A stretch of DNA of 41,030 nucleotides from Gammaproteobacteria bacterium (GCA_029882215.1 JAOULC010000027.1:1-41030); one strand, 5' to 3'; positions 17,722-26,612 are shown, counted from the stretch's first letter. The notes: generated by a model from the letters alone, not told the origin. Made by a program: numbers and translations.

Positions 17722-18558
17722 CTAATGAATGGATGCAGAATCTTTCCAGCTATCAGCGTTCAAAAATTTAGCATAATGACGGACTTTCTTTGCCTCCTCA
17801 ACCTTTCCTAATGCATCCAGAATTTGCGCTTTAAGTATATAAGTATCATACGCTTCCGGGGTTAGTCTGATGGCCCTGTTGACGGCTATCAGCGCTTTAT
17901 CATTTACTTCCTGCAAATAATACACAATAGCCAGATTGTGATACGCCGTTTCATTATACGGATCCAGTCTTAATGCCTGTCCGAAGTACTTCAGTGAGTG
18001 CTCAAGATAACCCTGTCTGGCATATAGCACGCCGGTATCATCGTATGCCCGTGCATTTCGTGGATCGAGTTCAATCGCCTTCAGCAGGTTTGTTTCTGCC
18101 ACCACCATATCACCCCGCGACATATAGCGTACACCACGATAAACATGCGCCATAGAATCATCAGGGTTTCGCAAAATATAAACATTCAGATCGGCTATCG
18201 ACTCTTCCAGCCGTCCGGCACCATCATTAGCGATACTTCGGCCCAGAAACGCAGCATCAATATCGCGATCCAGTCTGATCACTTTATCGTAGTATTTTAG
18301 TGCCAGCTTGAACTTCTGCTCACCCAGCAACTGATCGGCATAAGCCAGATAAGATTCTTTTGACAGTCCCTGCGTAACCTCGGCTACTTCAGCTTGCTGG
18401 TTGTCTTTCATATGCACATTTTTTGCATTATTGGCATTTACCACGGAAGCCAGCAATAACAAAAGCAGACTCATCATGACTAATGACAGACGAGAAAAGC
18501 CATCGGCTACTAAAACCGTCAGCTGCTCCCTTGAATCGTTTTTAGTTTGATACATCAT
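17722..18558 (-). CDS. Membrane-anchored or secreted TPR-repeat protein
   Basis: A 278-residue protein. A hydrophobic segment at about residues 26-42 (L-V-M-M-S-L-L-L-L-L-L-A-S-V-V) follows a 25-residue N-tail and could be a signal anchor or a late signal peptide. From about residue 68 to 265 there are five to six TPR units, with A-x-x-x-Y-G-x-A-L-R-L-D-P and A-Y-H-N-L-A-I-V-Y-Y patterns and the canonical D-P/N-P helix caps. TPR proteins act as scaffolds in envelope assembly, secretion or polysaccharide export. No neighbour points to a partner; long gaps flank it on both sides. Confidence 0.8.
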   Translation of the reverse strand: MMYQTKNDSREQLTVLVADGFSRLSLVMMSLLLLLLASVVNANNAKNVHMKDNQQAEVAEVTQGLSKESYLAYADQLLGEQKFKLALKYYDKVIRLDRDIDAAFLGRSIANDGAGRLEESIADLNVYILRNPDDSMAHVYRGVRYMSRGDMVVAETNLLKAIELDPRNARAYDDTGVLYARQGYLEHSLKYFGQALRLDPYNETAYHNLAIVYYLQEVNDKALIAVNRAIRLTPEAYDTYILKAQILDALGKVEEAKKVRHYAKFLNADSWKDSASIH

Positions 18559-18807
18559 CTACACCTTAATTTAAGTGTTATGCCATCCAGCAGAGTAAAT
18601 ATCCTGTGTCTGTTAACAGCTTACAATCTGTGCGCTTAACAAAACCAAACCTCTTAGTAAGCGACATACTTTGAATGTTTAGACCACCTGACTGATGGCT
18701 GCAATCGCTGTTACAAAATATTTACAATGCCATGTTGTGGCAGCATGTAAAACTCCGGCACATTGTGAAGCTATTAATTTCTGGAAAAACACAAAGGAGT
18801 TACTGAT

Positions 18808-18933
18808 GTGTCAGATATACTGATTCAAACGCGAATTAAAATTTGTACGCCCATTGAAATACGAATTACGCATAAATTATTATGCCCACGGTACCCTGTG
18901 ACTTCATTATTTACAGTTTACAATCACTTATAA
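18808..18933 (+). CDS. Possible 41-residue small ORF
   Basis: GTG at 18808 is preceded by AAAGGAG with 8 bases of spacing and opens a frame of 41 codons ending at TAA (18931-18933). The peptide starts M-S-D-I-L-I-Q-T-R-I-K-I and has no recognisable domain. An out-of-frame ATG at 18806 uses the same ribosome-binding site but stops after five codons. The ribosome-binding site is good but the coding evidence is poor. Confidence 0.2.
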   Translation: MSDILIQTRIKICTPIEIRITHKLLCPRYPVTSLFTVYNHL

Positions 18934-19001
18934 CCTGCAAATATTTCTTAAATATTAAACTAAAGAACTGTTTTTTATAACAAAATGAGAAAGGTAAATT
19001 G

Positions 19002-19028
19002 CAGACTAAGGCAGAACCGCTTAGTCTG
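19002..19028 (-). terminator. Inverted repeat after the cupredoxin gene, probable operon end
   Basis: CAGACTAAG (19002-19010) and CTTAGTCTG (19020-19028) are a perfect 9-base repeat with a 9-base loop, 17 bases after the cupredoxin stop codon. The U-tract is weak, so this may be an mRNA-stabilising hairpin or a moderate terminator. Confidence 0.55.
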
Positions 19029-19044
19029 GAAAGTGCTTATCAGG

Positions 19045-19416
19045 CTAAACCTGCGCGGTTGCCACTAATCTGCCGTGATACATTTTCATATCACAGCTAA
19101 AGCCATATTCTCCTGCCACAGGTAAGATAATTTCAATCTCAACCGGAAGACCTAATGGCAGATCCAGACTTTTACCGATGCCTTCAAACAGCACTTTTTC
19201 TGCACACGGACTGGGGTCTTTTCGCAAAAAACGCAGGGTGTATTTTTGATTGGCAGTAACTTCAATATTGGCCGGGGTATAGACACCGTTTTCAACGGAT
19301 ATATCGATTATTTGTTTGCCTGTCATTGATATGGTCTTTATTGGTGCAAGCCAGAACCACCAGATAATTGCTGCAATCAGTATCAAAGCCAGTACATTCA
19401 CGATCAGCACCGTCAT
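19045..19416 (-). CDS. Membrane-anchored cupredoxin-domain protein
   Basis: The 123-residue protein has an N-terminal hydrophobic helix (residues about 3-23, N-L-A-L-I-L-I-type followed by I-I-W-W-F-W) and then a cupredoxin fold like the EfeO/PF13473 group. Possible copper ligands are C71 in D-P-S-P-C-A and C108-D-M110-K-M112-x-x-H114 near the C-terminus. The expected location is the periplasmic face of the inner membrane. Its ATG overlaps the stop codon of the CopA ATPase gene (ATGA), so translation is coupled. That suggests it receives or stores copper exported by the pump. This is an inference from context; similar small proteins are often found next to copper ATPases. Confidence 0.82.
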   Translation of the reverse strand: MTVLIVNVLALILIAAIIWWFWLAPIKTISMTGKQIIDISVENGVYTPANIEVTANQKYTLRFLRKDPSPCAEKVLFEGIGKSLDLPLGLPVEIEIILPVAGEYGFSCDMKMYHGRLVATAQV

Positions 19417-21656
19417 TTTTTATCCCCTGTTGAGCGGAACCAGCGTAAACGATTGGCATTCGTCACCACCGTGAGCGATGACATCGCCATCGCAGCACCG
19501 GCAATCATAGGATTTAACAGCACGCCGAAAAGTGGGAATAAAATACCGGCAGCAACAGGAATACCTAAACTGTTATAAATGAAAGCACCAAATAAATTCT
19601 GTTTTATATTTCTCACGGTTGCTTTTGAAACCGCAATCGCATCGGCCACGCCATTTAATGAACCGCGCATCAGGGTAATATCGGCGCTTTCGATCGCCAC
19701 ATCGGTGCCCGTGCCGATAGCAAACCCCACATCGGCACGCGCCAGTGCCGGTGCATCATTAATACCGTCACCCACCATGCCGACAACGTGTCCCTGCGCC
19801 TGCAGCATACTGATCTTCTGTTCTTTAGTTTGTGGCAGCACTTCAGCATAGTACTCATCAATATTTAACTGTTCAGCCACCGCTTTCGCGGTGTGGCTGT
19901 TATCACCCGTTAACATCACCACTCTGATTCCCAGCTTATGCAATGTCTGAATTGCCTGCTCGGAATCTTCTTTGAGCGGGTCAGATACCGAAACAATACC
20001 GGCAAGCTGATTATTGATCGCCACAAACACCGGGGTTTGTGCCTGCGCGGCTAGCTGCTCAGCCTGTACCTCTGCTGCCGTTATATCGACATTATATCTG
20101 TGCATCAGCACTGCATTACCCACCAATACCGGCGACAGATCAGTACTGCCACTGACACCCAGCCCTGCCAGTGCATTAAACTCCGCGATCTCAAACAAAT
20201 TAATGCCTTTTTCTTTCGCCGCATTAACAATGGCTTCTGCCAGCGGGTGTTCTGATCCCTTTTCCAGACTCGCTGCGTATTTCAGTACATCATTTTGTTG
20301 CCATGATCCGAAGCCAATTAGTGCTGTCACAGTTGGCTTACCCTGGGTAATGGTACCGGTTTTATCCAGCACCACCACATCCAGTTTGCCTGATTGCTGT
20401 AAGGCTTCGCCATTACGTATCAGCACTCCCAGCTCAGCGGCTTTGCCGACGCCCACCATAATTGAAATCGGCGTTGCTAAACCCAGTGCACAGGGACAGG
20501 CAATGATCAGCACTGTCATCATGGTGACCAGTGCATAACTGACAACCATGTCTTCAGCCACCAGAGCGGCCGAAAAATTAAACCATAACAGGAAGGTGAT
20601 AACGGCAATAATCAAAACAGCCGGCACAAATACCGATGCAATTTTATCCGCCAGTTTACCGATCGCTGGTTTAGAGTTTTGTGCCTTTCTAACCAGTGCA
20701 ATAATTTGTGCCAGCGCTGTTTCACTGCCGATTTTTTTTGCCTGAAATAAAAACGTGCCTGTTTTGTTTATCGTACCGCCAACCACCTCATCACCGGTAT
20801 TTTTTTCAACCGCCAGTGGCTCTCCCGTCAGCATGGACTCATCCACACTGGAATGACCATCGATAATGACTCCATCGAGCGGAATTTTTTCTCCCGGGCG
20901 AACTCGCACTGTTTCACCCAGACCAACATCATTAACTGCCACATCCAGTTCTTTACCGTCACGAATCACCCGCGCCGTTTTTGGCTGCAAACCAATTAAT
21001 CGTTTGATTGCCTCAGAAGTTTTACCGCGTGCCCGCATTTCCAGTGCTGAGCCCAGATTGATTAATGCAATAATAATGGCCGCGGCTTCAAAATAAGCAT
21101 GCCGGGCAAGCGCAGGTACCAGCTCAGGATTAACAGTAATCACCATTGAAAACAGCCAGGCAGTACCCGTTCCCAGTGCTATCAGTGTGTCCATATTGGC
21201 GTTATGATTTTTAAAAGACTTCCAAGCCCCGCTATAAAACTGACCGCCTGAAAACCACAGAACCCATGCACTCGCCAGGCCGATGAGAAACCAGATACCC
21301 TGCCCCTGCAGATTATTCAAACCGGGTAATAAACCGGCCATTCCGAATATAAATAACGGTACCCCCAGCAGCGCTGCAGCCAGTGATTTTTTCAACAAAT
21401 TCCGGTAATACTCAAATTCTGCGGCTTCTTTTTCTGTCTCATCTTCCTCTGTAACCAGCAGGCTTGCTTCATACCCGGCATCCGCTACGGCTTTTAACAG
21501 CACTCCTGTATCATAATCACCTTCCACCTGAGCAACATGCTCTGCGAAATTAACTGACGACTGTTTCACACCAGCCACATTCACCAGTGCTTTTTCAACA
21601 CTGCTAACGCAGCCAGCGCACATCATGCCAGCGATTGAAAAACGTTCGGTTTTCAT
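19413..21656 (-). CDS. copA: Copper-exporting P1B-type ATPase
   Basis: CopA pumps Cu(I) from cytosol to periplasm. I choose the ATG at 21656, which begins [16 protein letters not shown] and lies 7 bases after copZ; the longer frame would overlap copZ. The 747-residue protein has one N-terminal HMA domain (C13-x-x-C16), eight predicted membrane helices, the metal-site C387-P388-C389 in helix 6, the phosphorylation site D431-K-T-G-T and the S-E-H-P-L nucleotide-domain motif. [10 protein letters not shown] and a helix-8 M-S-S-L motif are near the end. These fit the CopA (Cu+) subgroup rather than zinc or cadmium pumps. It is in an operon with copZ and the cupredoxin gene. Confidence 0.96.
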   Translation of the reverse strand: MKTERFSIAGMMCAGCVSSVEKALVNVAGVKQSSVNFAEHVAQVEGDYDTGVLLKAVADAGYEASLLVTEEDETEKEAAEFEYYRNLLKKSLAAALLGVPLFIFGMAGLLPGLNNLQGQGIWFLIGLASAWVLWFSGGQFYSGAWKSFKNHNANMDTLIALGTGTAWLFSMVITVNPELVPALARHAYFEAAAIIIALINLGSALEMRARGKTSEAIKRLIGLQPKTARVIRDGKELDVAVNDVGLGETVRVRPGEKIPLDGVIIDGHSSVDESMLTGEPLAVEKNTGDEVVGGTINKTGTFLFQAKKIGSETALAQIIALVRKAQNSKPAIGKLADKIASVFVPAVLIIAVITFLLWFNFSAALVAEDMVVSYALVTMMTVLIIACPCALGLATPISIMVGVGKAAELGVLIRNGEALQQSGKLDVVVLDKTGTITQGKPTVTALIGFGSWQQNDVLKYAASLEKGSEHPLAEAIVNAAKEKGINLFEIAEFNALAGLGVSGSTDLSPVLVGNAVLMHRYNVDITAAEVQAEQLAAQAQTPVFVAINNQLAGIVSVSDPLKEDSEQAIQTLHKLGIRVVMLTGDNSHTAKAVAEQLNIDEYYAEVLPQTKEQKISMLQAQGHVVGMVGDGINDAPALARADVGFAIGTGTDVAIESADITLMRGSLNGVADAIAVSKATVRNIKQNLFGAFIYNSLGIPVAAGILFPLFGVLLNPMIAGAAMAMSSLTVVTNANRLRWFRSTGDKK

Positions 21657-21663
21657 TTTAACA

Positions 21664-21873
21664 TCACACAGCCAGCTCAGCTGTAAAGCCAGCCTTCTCA
21701 ACTGCCGCTATCAATGCAGCAACATCCGTTGAGCCGGACACCACTGCTTCCTTATTTTCAAGGCTGACGTTCACACCATCAACCGCAACGACTTCTTTTA
21801 ATGCCGTTTCTACTGCAGAAACACATCCGGCGCATTTCATACCCGTGATATTTAATGTGACATGATTACTCAT
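21664..21873 (-). CDS. copZ: Copper chaperone (HMA domain)
   Basis: A 69-residue single HMA domain with the metal site G-M-K-C14-A-G-C17 and the usual beta-alpha-beta pattern. CopZ binds Cu(I) in the cytosol and delivers it to CopA. The ATG at 21873 is preceded by GAGAG at a suitable distance; the alternative start 15 bases upstream adds M-R-V-N-I. The gene is first of the copZ-copA-cupredoxin operon and is separated from the upstream DUF2231 gene by 245 bases carrying a nested inverted repeat. Confidence 0.93.
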   Translation of the reverse strand: MSNHVTLNITGMKCAGCVSAVETALKEVVAVDGVNVSLENKEAVVSGSTDVAALIAAVEKAGFTAELAV

Positions 21874-22017
21874 AATATTTACTCTCAACGCTTAGTGACA
21901 ACAACAGCCCGACTTCTCTACCACCCTTCATTCAGAAGGTATATTTTATATCATTCTTGTAACTGAAATAGTAATCATCTGCTGCTTTTTTCAGCATGCT
22001 CTGGCTTATCCGGTCCC

Positions 22018-22094
22018 TTACGACAGATGCGCTTCTGTTATGCTGTTTTCAAGCAGCATAACTTCCACGGGCTACTCACTCTTGGCTGTCGTAA
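22018..22094. repeat. Nested double inverted repeat upstream of copZ
   Basis: The outer arms TTACGACAG (22018-22026) and CTGTCGTAA (22086-22094) are perfect. Inside them GTTATGCTG (22037-22045) and CAGCATAAC (22054-22062) form a second perfect hairpin. No U-tract follows on either strand. The element sits in the spacer between the DUF2231 gene and copZ, both minus strand, and may be a processing or regulatory structure or a small palindromic repeat unit. Confidence 0.7.
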
Positions 22095-22118
22095 AAACCT
22101 CTGATTCTTACTTTTAAG

Positions 22119-22727
22119 TCAATGTTTATGACCATCATTATTGTGCATATCTTCGTGATGTGTTGACTTGTTTACATCATTATCCTTTGTCATAGGCAAA
22201 TCATCACTAAGTGTTGAGTGACCATGTTCAGCCCCCTCAGCATGTTCATGATTGTGTCCATCCTGTCCTTCTTCAACCGCAGGTAAAGACATTACTCCAA
22301 GACCATAACGATAGACTGCTTCTCCACCTCTCCATGCTGCAGATGCAAGTAACAAAAATGCAATCAGAGTAATGACCGTAAATCCAATATTGATTATTTT
22401 ATCTGATCTATTTCTGAAAAATGCCCATATAGCTGTTACAACAAACAGCACCAGAGCTGCCAACGCCCAGTTACGGTGATCTGTCATTGCTGCGTGCGAT
22501 GGTCCGTCATGTGCGACGGTGTTATACGCAAACCAGCCTGCTGTGGCTGTCACCATGATAAAGCCACTTCCCAACCACAGGTTCCAGTCGGCAAAGGTTT
22601 TAACTGCGACATAGCTGACTTTTTTTCTTAACGCATAAGCCAGACAATAGAAGACAACTGCAAGAGTTAAAGTCGACACTGTGAAATGTACAAACACAGG
22701 GTGCCAGTTTGGGATAATTTCAAACAT
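22119..22727 (-). CDS. DUF2231 membrane protein with a His-rich tail
   Basis: The 202-residue protein starts M-F-E-I-I-P-N-W-H-P-V-F-V-H-F, the typical N-terminus of DUF2231 proteins, and has four predicted membrane helices between residues about 12 and 145. The C-terminal 50 residues are hydrophilic and carry many His, Asp and Glu in clusters such as H-N-H-E-H, H-H-E-D-M-H and H-K-H at the very end, a likely metal-binding tail. Family function is unknown. Here it is the last gene of the run small Cys-rich protein - multicopper oxidase - CopB - cytochrome c - DUF2231, so a part in periplasmic copper handling or in the associated electron transfer is likely. Confidence 0.82.
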   Translation of the reverse strand: MFEIIPNWHPVFVHFTVSTLTLAVVFYCLAYALRKKVSYVAVKTFADWNLWLGSGFIMVTATAGWFAYNTVAHDGPSHAAMTDHRNWALAALVLFVVTAIWAFFRNRSDKIINIGFTVITLIAFLLLASAAWRGGEAVYRYGLGVMSLPAVEEGQDGHNHEHAEGAEHGHSTLSDDLPMTKDNDVNKSTHHEDMHNNDGHKH

Positions 22728-22780
22728 GTTTTTACCTTATTAATTTAGTTACAAGCGTTTTAATAAATAAATCGGTATGC

Positions 22781-23221
22781 TTATTTATTTTTACTTTCTA
22801 CCTTTTCATACCAGAGCTGGTAAATTTCATCCGACCACTTTGACTGAAACCATGCCATTACATCGGTAATTTCCTGTTCACTGAGTTTGTCCTTCCATGC
22901 TGGCATTGTTCCACCCAGGTGTTTTGTGCCGTCGCTAATCGTACGTCTGTTCATTTGGCTCGAATGATGCCATGCGTGCCCGCTGCCATTGAGTGGTGGT
23001 GCGGGTGACTTACCCTCGCCTTTTGCCCCGTGACAAATAGCACAGTTTTGTTGAAAGACTTTCTTACCGCGCCTGATTTGTTCACTATCAGTGATTCTTA
23101 TATGCTTTGAGCTGACCACAGCCGGTGATTCGGCTTGTTTTTTATTTTCACTGTCGGCCGGCTCTGAACATGCGGCCAGCACAGTTGTGAAAGCTGCTAG
23201 CATTAACAAATGATATTTCAT
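22781..23221 (-). CDS. Lipoprotein cytochrome c of the copper cluster
   Basis: I start at the ATG at 23221, where the product begins M-K-Y-H-L-L-M-L with a lipobox L-A-A-C at residues about 15-18; an upstream frame adds 21 residues rich in Arg and Cys. The 146-residue protein is thus probably outer-membrane anchored. One heme site, C-A-I-C-H, is near residue 59, and the axial Met is probably in G-G-T-M-P-A-W near 104, followed by the D-V-M-A-W-F-Q helix. Such cytochromes occur next to CopA/CopB-type copper systems and could receive electrons from the multicopper oxidase or a membrane oxidoreductase; that is inference. Confidence 0.87.
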   Translation of the reverse strand: MKYHLLMLAAFTTVLAACSEPADSENKKQAESPAVVSSKHIRITDSEQIRRGKKVFQQNCAICHGAKGEGKSPAPPLNGSGHAWHHSSQMNRRTISDGTKHLGGTMPAWKDKLSEQEITDVMAWFQSKWSDEIYQLWYEKVESKNK

Positions 23222-23320
23222 AATTATATTCTCTCTGGTTTTTAAGCAAGCGGCTTGTCTGCCGCCTTGCCTTAAGCACATCATCTGATGTGCTTAAGGG
23301 ATATCTGACTTTATAGTTTT

Positions 23321-24019
23321 TTAAAACCAGGCACTAAAACCGACAACCACGGCAAAATCACTGGACTCAGCACCATTTGCATTGGCCATATCGGCCGTAG
23401 CAGAGAACTTATTACTCCAGCTCAAGCCGATGTAAGGCGCAAACTCACGTTTTATTTCATAGCGTAAGCGGATCGCCGCATCGATACCGGACAAGCCTGA
23501 ACCAATACCGCGATCAGGATCATCTTTCGTATAAAAAGTTACTGTAGCTTCCGGGCTCAGTACCAACCGCTGTGTCAGCATCATTTCATATTCAGCATTA
23601 ACACGTAACGATGCCTGACCGGATTCTGCGACAAACAAGGCTGCATCCATGTCAATGAAATACGGTGCCTGCCCATCAAAACCTATCACTACCCAGTCTT
23701 GTGTAAGGCCGTCAGTATCATCGTGACGCACTCCTGTTTGCAGGTCCCAGTAGGCTGAAATCGCGCGACTGTACAGCAACTGAATTTCACTTTCTTCTGT
23801 CACACCATCCAGTCTTTCAACATCTGTTTTTATCCAGAATTTATTCAGGTCTTTGCCGACCCAGATTTCCGCATCAAGAGTCAGTGGATCACCTTTTTCA
23901 TCACTGGTTTCCAACTCGTTTATCATTACTTTAGTCAGCACAGGATCATCTGCACCGCCGGCAAAAATTTGCGAAGAGAAGCCAAAGATTAAGGCTGATA
24001 TAAATATTATACTTTTCAT
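23321..24019 (-). CDS. copB: Copper-resistance outer-membrane protein CopB
   Basis: A 232-residue protein with a signal peptide (cleavage near I-F-A-G-G) and a C-terminal beta-barrel pattern that ends in F-S-A-W-F. The L-x-A-E-I-W-V-G-K-D-L-N-K-F-W-I-K-T stretch near 50 and R-x-D-x-G-L-T-Q-D-W near 100 are characteristic of CopB/PcoB (PF05275). CopB is needed for copper resistance together with the multicopper oxidase CopA. Unlike PcoB and Pseudomonas CopB, this version has no long Met/His-rich N-terminal region. Its gene follows the oxidase gene after 12 bases, as in classical cop operons. Confidence 0.9.
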   Translation of the reverse strand: MKSIIFISALIFGFSSQIFAGGADDPVLTKVMINELETSDEKGDPLTLDAEIWVGKDLNKFWIKTDVERLDGVTEESEIQLLYSRAISAYWDLQTGVRHDDTDGLTQDWVVIGFDGQAPYFIDMDAALFVAESGQASLRVNAEYEMMLTQRLVLSPEATVTFYTKDDPDRGIGSGLSGIDAAIRLRYEIKREFAPYIGLSWSNKFSATADMANANGAESSDFAVVVGFSAWF

Positions 24020-24031
24020 TATTCCTCTCCT

Positions 24032-25885
24032 TTACACCACTTCAACTTTACGGAACATGCCCATCATGTGATACATCAGGTGGCAATGGTAGGCCCAGCC
24101 ACCTTTTGCATCAGCCGTCACCAGATAACTGGCTTTACCACCTGGAGGCACAATAATCGTATGTTTACGCGGTATAAAGTCCGGGTCACCGGTTTCCAGA
24201 TCACTCCACATACCATGTAAATGAATCGGATGATTCATCATCGTGTCATTCACTAAATTAAATCGAACACGTTCTCCAAATTTAAGTTTAATCGGTTCTG
24301 CATCGGCAAATTTCACACCATTCATCGACCACATATAGCGGCTCATGTTACCTGTCAGGTGGATATCAATTTCACGTGAAGGCTCACGTTTATCCGGCGT
24401 TGGGTAATAGTTACGCAGGTCTGCATAAGTTAAAACTTTACGGCCATTATTTTCTAAACCGATACCAGCTTCATCAAGTCTGTAAGCCGGCGCATCGGAT
24501 CGCATATCAACATGCGGGCCATATTCGGTGTCGGCATGTACTATTTCTCGCGCACTGCCATAACCGGCTTTTCCAGCTTTATCAACCGCATGTTCGGAGA
24601 ATGTCATGCCGCCATCAGATCGTTTATCACCGCCGGACATATCCATATTGCCACCACACTTCATCTCCGGCACAGCAGGCGATTTTGACATAGCCGACAT
24701 GTCATGACCGGCATGCGCGCCACCCGACATATCCATACCCATATCTTTATGACCTAACAGTGGAGCCGCATCCATAGCCGGTATCATTGCTTTCATTTGT
24801 GGATCCGGTGTTAAGGTGCCACGCGCATAGCCACTGCGATCAATCGCCTGTGCAAAGACGGTATAGGCCTTATTATCTTCTGGCTCAACAATGACATCAT
24901 AGGTTTCAGCCACACCTATTCTGAATTCATCAATAGAAACCGGCTTAACCAGCTGACCGTCTGCAGCCACCACGGTCATTTTTAAGCCCGGAATGCGCAC
25001 ATCAAAAAAGGTCATTGCCGCTGAATTGATAAAACGCAGCCGTATTTTTTCACCCGGATTGAACAAACCCGTCCAGCCCGTTGCGGGATTTTGCCCGTTC
25101 ATCAAAAACGTATAGGTATAACCTGTAACATCCGAAATATCGCGGTCACTCATGCGCATATCATTCCACATGCCACGCTTAGACCAGGTCATCGCCCAGC
25201 CATCTTTCCTGATATCATCATAAAGATCGCCGGCGGTACGCTCGCGGAAATTATAATAGTGACTCAGTTTTTTAAGCTTGCCATAAACATTCTCCGGCTT
25301 TTCATCACTCCAGTCAGATAGCATCACCACGTAATCTTTATCATAACTAAAAGGATCTGTTTTTTTAGGCTCGATAACAATGGCACCATATACCCCGGTC
25401 TGCTCCTGAAAACCGGAATGACTGTGATACCAGTATGTACCTGACTGAATGACCGGGAACTTATAAGTGAATGTTTCGCCCGGCTTAATGCCCTTAAAAC
25501 CTTCACTGATGTGCGGCACACCATCCATTGCCGATGGCAAAATCAGCCCGTGCCAGTGAATTGAGCTGTCAACTGACAAGGCATTTTTAACATTTAAGGT
25601 AACATCATCACCTTCCTGAAAATACAGCGTCGGTGCCGGTAAACTTCCATTCACAGTAGTCGCAGGACGGTTAACACCGGTAATATTGACGGCTTGTTCA
25701 CCAATAGTTAAATCAAAATTTGTGCCTTTCAGCGTTTGCGGCGTATTTTGCTGCACCGCAGCCATTATCGATTCTGGAATAATACCCAGACCAATAGCGA
25801 CTGAACCCACGGTCATTCCCTGAACAAACCGTCTGCGTTTTTTATTAAAAAGTTTACTTTCAAAATTCGAATCATTGCGAGACAT
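24032..25885 (-). CDS. copA: CopA/PcoA-type periplasmic multicopper oxidase
   Basis: The 617-residue protein has a twin-arginine signal (R17-R-R-F-V-Q-G, then a hydrophobic stretch to about residue 42) and three cupredoxin domains. Copper-ligand motifs are H-W-H-G near 113, W-Y-H-S-H near 155, H-P-I-H-L-H-G-M near 555 and H-C-H-L-M-Y-H-M-M-G-M near 600. Residues about 400-445 hold a Met/His-rich insert (D-M-G-M-D-M-S-G-G and similar) that probably binds extra Cu(I). It oxidises Cu(I) in the periplasm and can sequester copper. This protein is unrelated to the P-type ATPase at 19413-21656 despite sharing the name. It is followed by copB. Confidence 0.95.
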   Translation of the reverse strand: MSRNDSNFESKLFNKKRRRFVQGMTVGSVAIGLGIIPESIMAAVQQNTPQTLKGTNFDLTIGEQAVNITGVNRPATTVNGSLPAPTLYFQEGDDVTLNVKNALSVDSSIHWHGLILPSAMDGVPHISEGFKGIKPGETFTYKFPVIQSGTYWYHSHSGFQEQTGVYGAIVIEPKKTDPFSYDKDYVVMLSDWSDEKPENVYGKLKKLSHYYNFRERTAGDLYDDIRKDGWAMTWSKRGMWNDMRMSDRDISDVTGYTYTFLMNGQNPATGWTGLFNPGEKIRLRFINSAAMTFFDVRIPGLKMTVVAADGQLVKPVSIDEFRIGVAETYDVIVEPEDNKAYTVFAQAIDRSGYARGTLTPDPQMKAMIPAMDAAPLLGHKDMGMDMSGGAHAGHDMSAMSKSPAVPEMKCGGNMDMSGGDKRSDGGMTFSEHAVDKAGKAGYGSAREIVHADTEYGPHVDMRSDAPAYRLDEAGIGLENNGRKVLTYADLRNYYPTPDKREPSREIDIHLTGNMSRYMWSMNGVKFADAEPIKLKFGERVRFNLVNDTMMNHPIHLHGMWSDLETGDPDFIPRKHTIIVPPGGKASYLVTADAKGGWAYHCHLMYHMMGMFRKVEVV

Positions 25886-26003
25886 ATTTAAAACCTCATC
25901 ACTATCGTATATGCAATATTTAATTAAGCAGACTCAGTTGAGCGCGCCGTAATTTTTTTGTTTTGCCGCAGATTATGCGTGCATTACTACCGATAAGGAG
26001 GTA

Positions 26004-26345
26004 CTAATGCGGCGGGTGATAAAACCGATAGGATATGTATTGCGGGGTGCTTGCCAGCTGATTTGTCAGTCGAACAACATCAACCACCATTGTCAAATCG
26101 TCCAGCTCTGTGCTAATAATAAAATGACAGGCTGCACAATGCCCCGTGTCACAGGGGAAGTCGCTGCCTGTGTGACAACTGGTTGTATCAGCCGGTGCGG
26201 CACTGTTCATGTAATGATGATCTGTTTGCTGAGTCAGCATTTCTGCCTCTGCAACTAAACCGCTATTTGCGAGCGCAAAGGATGCCTGCATGCACCATAT
26301 AACTAGTGCACAGATGCTTATTCCTTTGCTGGGTTTATTGATCAT
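26004..26345 (-). CDS. Small secreted Cys/His-rich protein with a CxxCH motif
   Basis: The 113-residue product has a signal peptide (hydrophobic residues about 9-25, cleavage near A-L-A-N). A cluster of potential metal ligands follows: H43-H44, C57-H58, C65, H69, and C70-A-A-C73-H74. The last could attach one heme c, although the protein lacks the rest of a class I cytochrome fold, so copper binding is just as possible. It is the first gene before the multicopper oxidase, with a 118-base gap. I do not recognise its family. A strong -10-like sequence lies about 35 bases upstream of its ATG. Confidence 0.6.
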   Translation of the reverse strand: MINKPSKGISICALVIWCMQASFALANSGLVAEAEMLTQQTDHHYMNSAAPADTTSCHTGSDFPCDTGHCAACHFIISTELDDLTMVVDVVRLTNQLASTPQYISYRFYHPPH

Positions 26346-26379
26346 ACCTGATAGATAACCTGTTTTTATGACTGAGCCT

Positions 26380-26385
26380 ATTATA
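26380..26385 (-). promoter_or_regulatory. Possible -10 element of the multicopper-oxidase operon
   Basis: On the minus strand this reads TATAAT, a perfect sigma-70 -10 hexamer, about 35 bases before the ATG of the small Cys/His-rich gene. The hexamer 17 bases further upstream (ACAGCA) is a poor -35, as is common for activator-dependent promoters. Confidence 0.4.
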
Positions 26386-26464
26386 TAGCGCTACGCGTAT
26401 ACTGCTGTTACAGAATTATTATTTATATTTGCATAATTAAAAACAGCCTCAGAATAAATAGTGC

Positions 26465-26519
26465 TGACCAGTCTCTGCTGTCATCAGTATATGATCAGTC
26501 TATTGTTCTGACCATAGAC
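26465..26519. promoter_or_regulatory. Repeated TGAYCAGTCT motifs, candidate operator
   Basis: TGACCAGTCT (26465-26474) and TGATCAGTCT (26492-26501) are direct repeats 27 bases apart. A third partial copy, TGACCATAGAC, starts at 26509 and is inverted-repeat partner to GTCTAT at 26498-26503. They lie upstream of the possible promoter of the copper operon and just downstream of the AraC-family gene. Binding by that regulator is a guess. Confidence 0.3.
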
Positions 26520-26612
26520 AGATTAACTGCCACAAAGTTGCATAACTATTTATGGATCAGCCTGACAACTATACGCCTGTCACTGTTGATTTTTTAGCAG
26601 GCATGGCCAGCT

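Larger units (their letters stand above)
18559..19044. other. Long AT-rich intergenic region
   Basis: A 486-base gap between the start of the TPR gene and the end of the copper operon. It should contain the TPR promoter. It also contains an AAAGGAG sequence before a possible 41-codon plus-strand ORF (18808-18933) and a 9-base inverted repeat at 19002-19028. Nothing else is recognisable. Confidence 0.45.

Noticed and set aside
20014-20538. 174-codon plus-strand frame opposite the CopA ATPase
   Set aside because: It is antisense to a well-supported gene, with Ser/Thr/Ala-rich low-complexity translation and no ribosome-binding site.
21929-21962. CueR (MerR-type) operator before copZ
   Set aside because: The ACCTTC-TGAAT-GAAGGG dyad is similar to a CueR box, but the spacing is shorter than in known boxes, so I did not annotate it.
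22018-22094. Integron attC site
   Set aside because: The arms do not contain the GTTRRRY/RYYYAAC core sites, and no integrase or cassette array is present.
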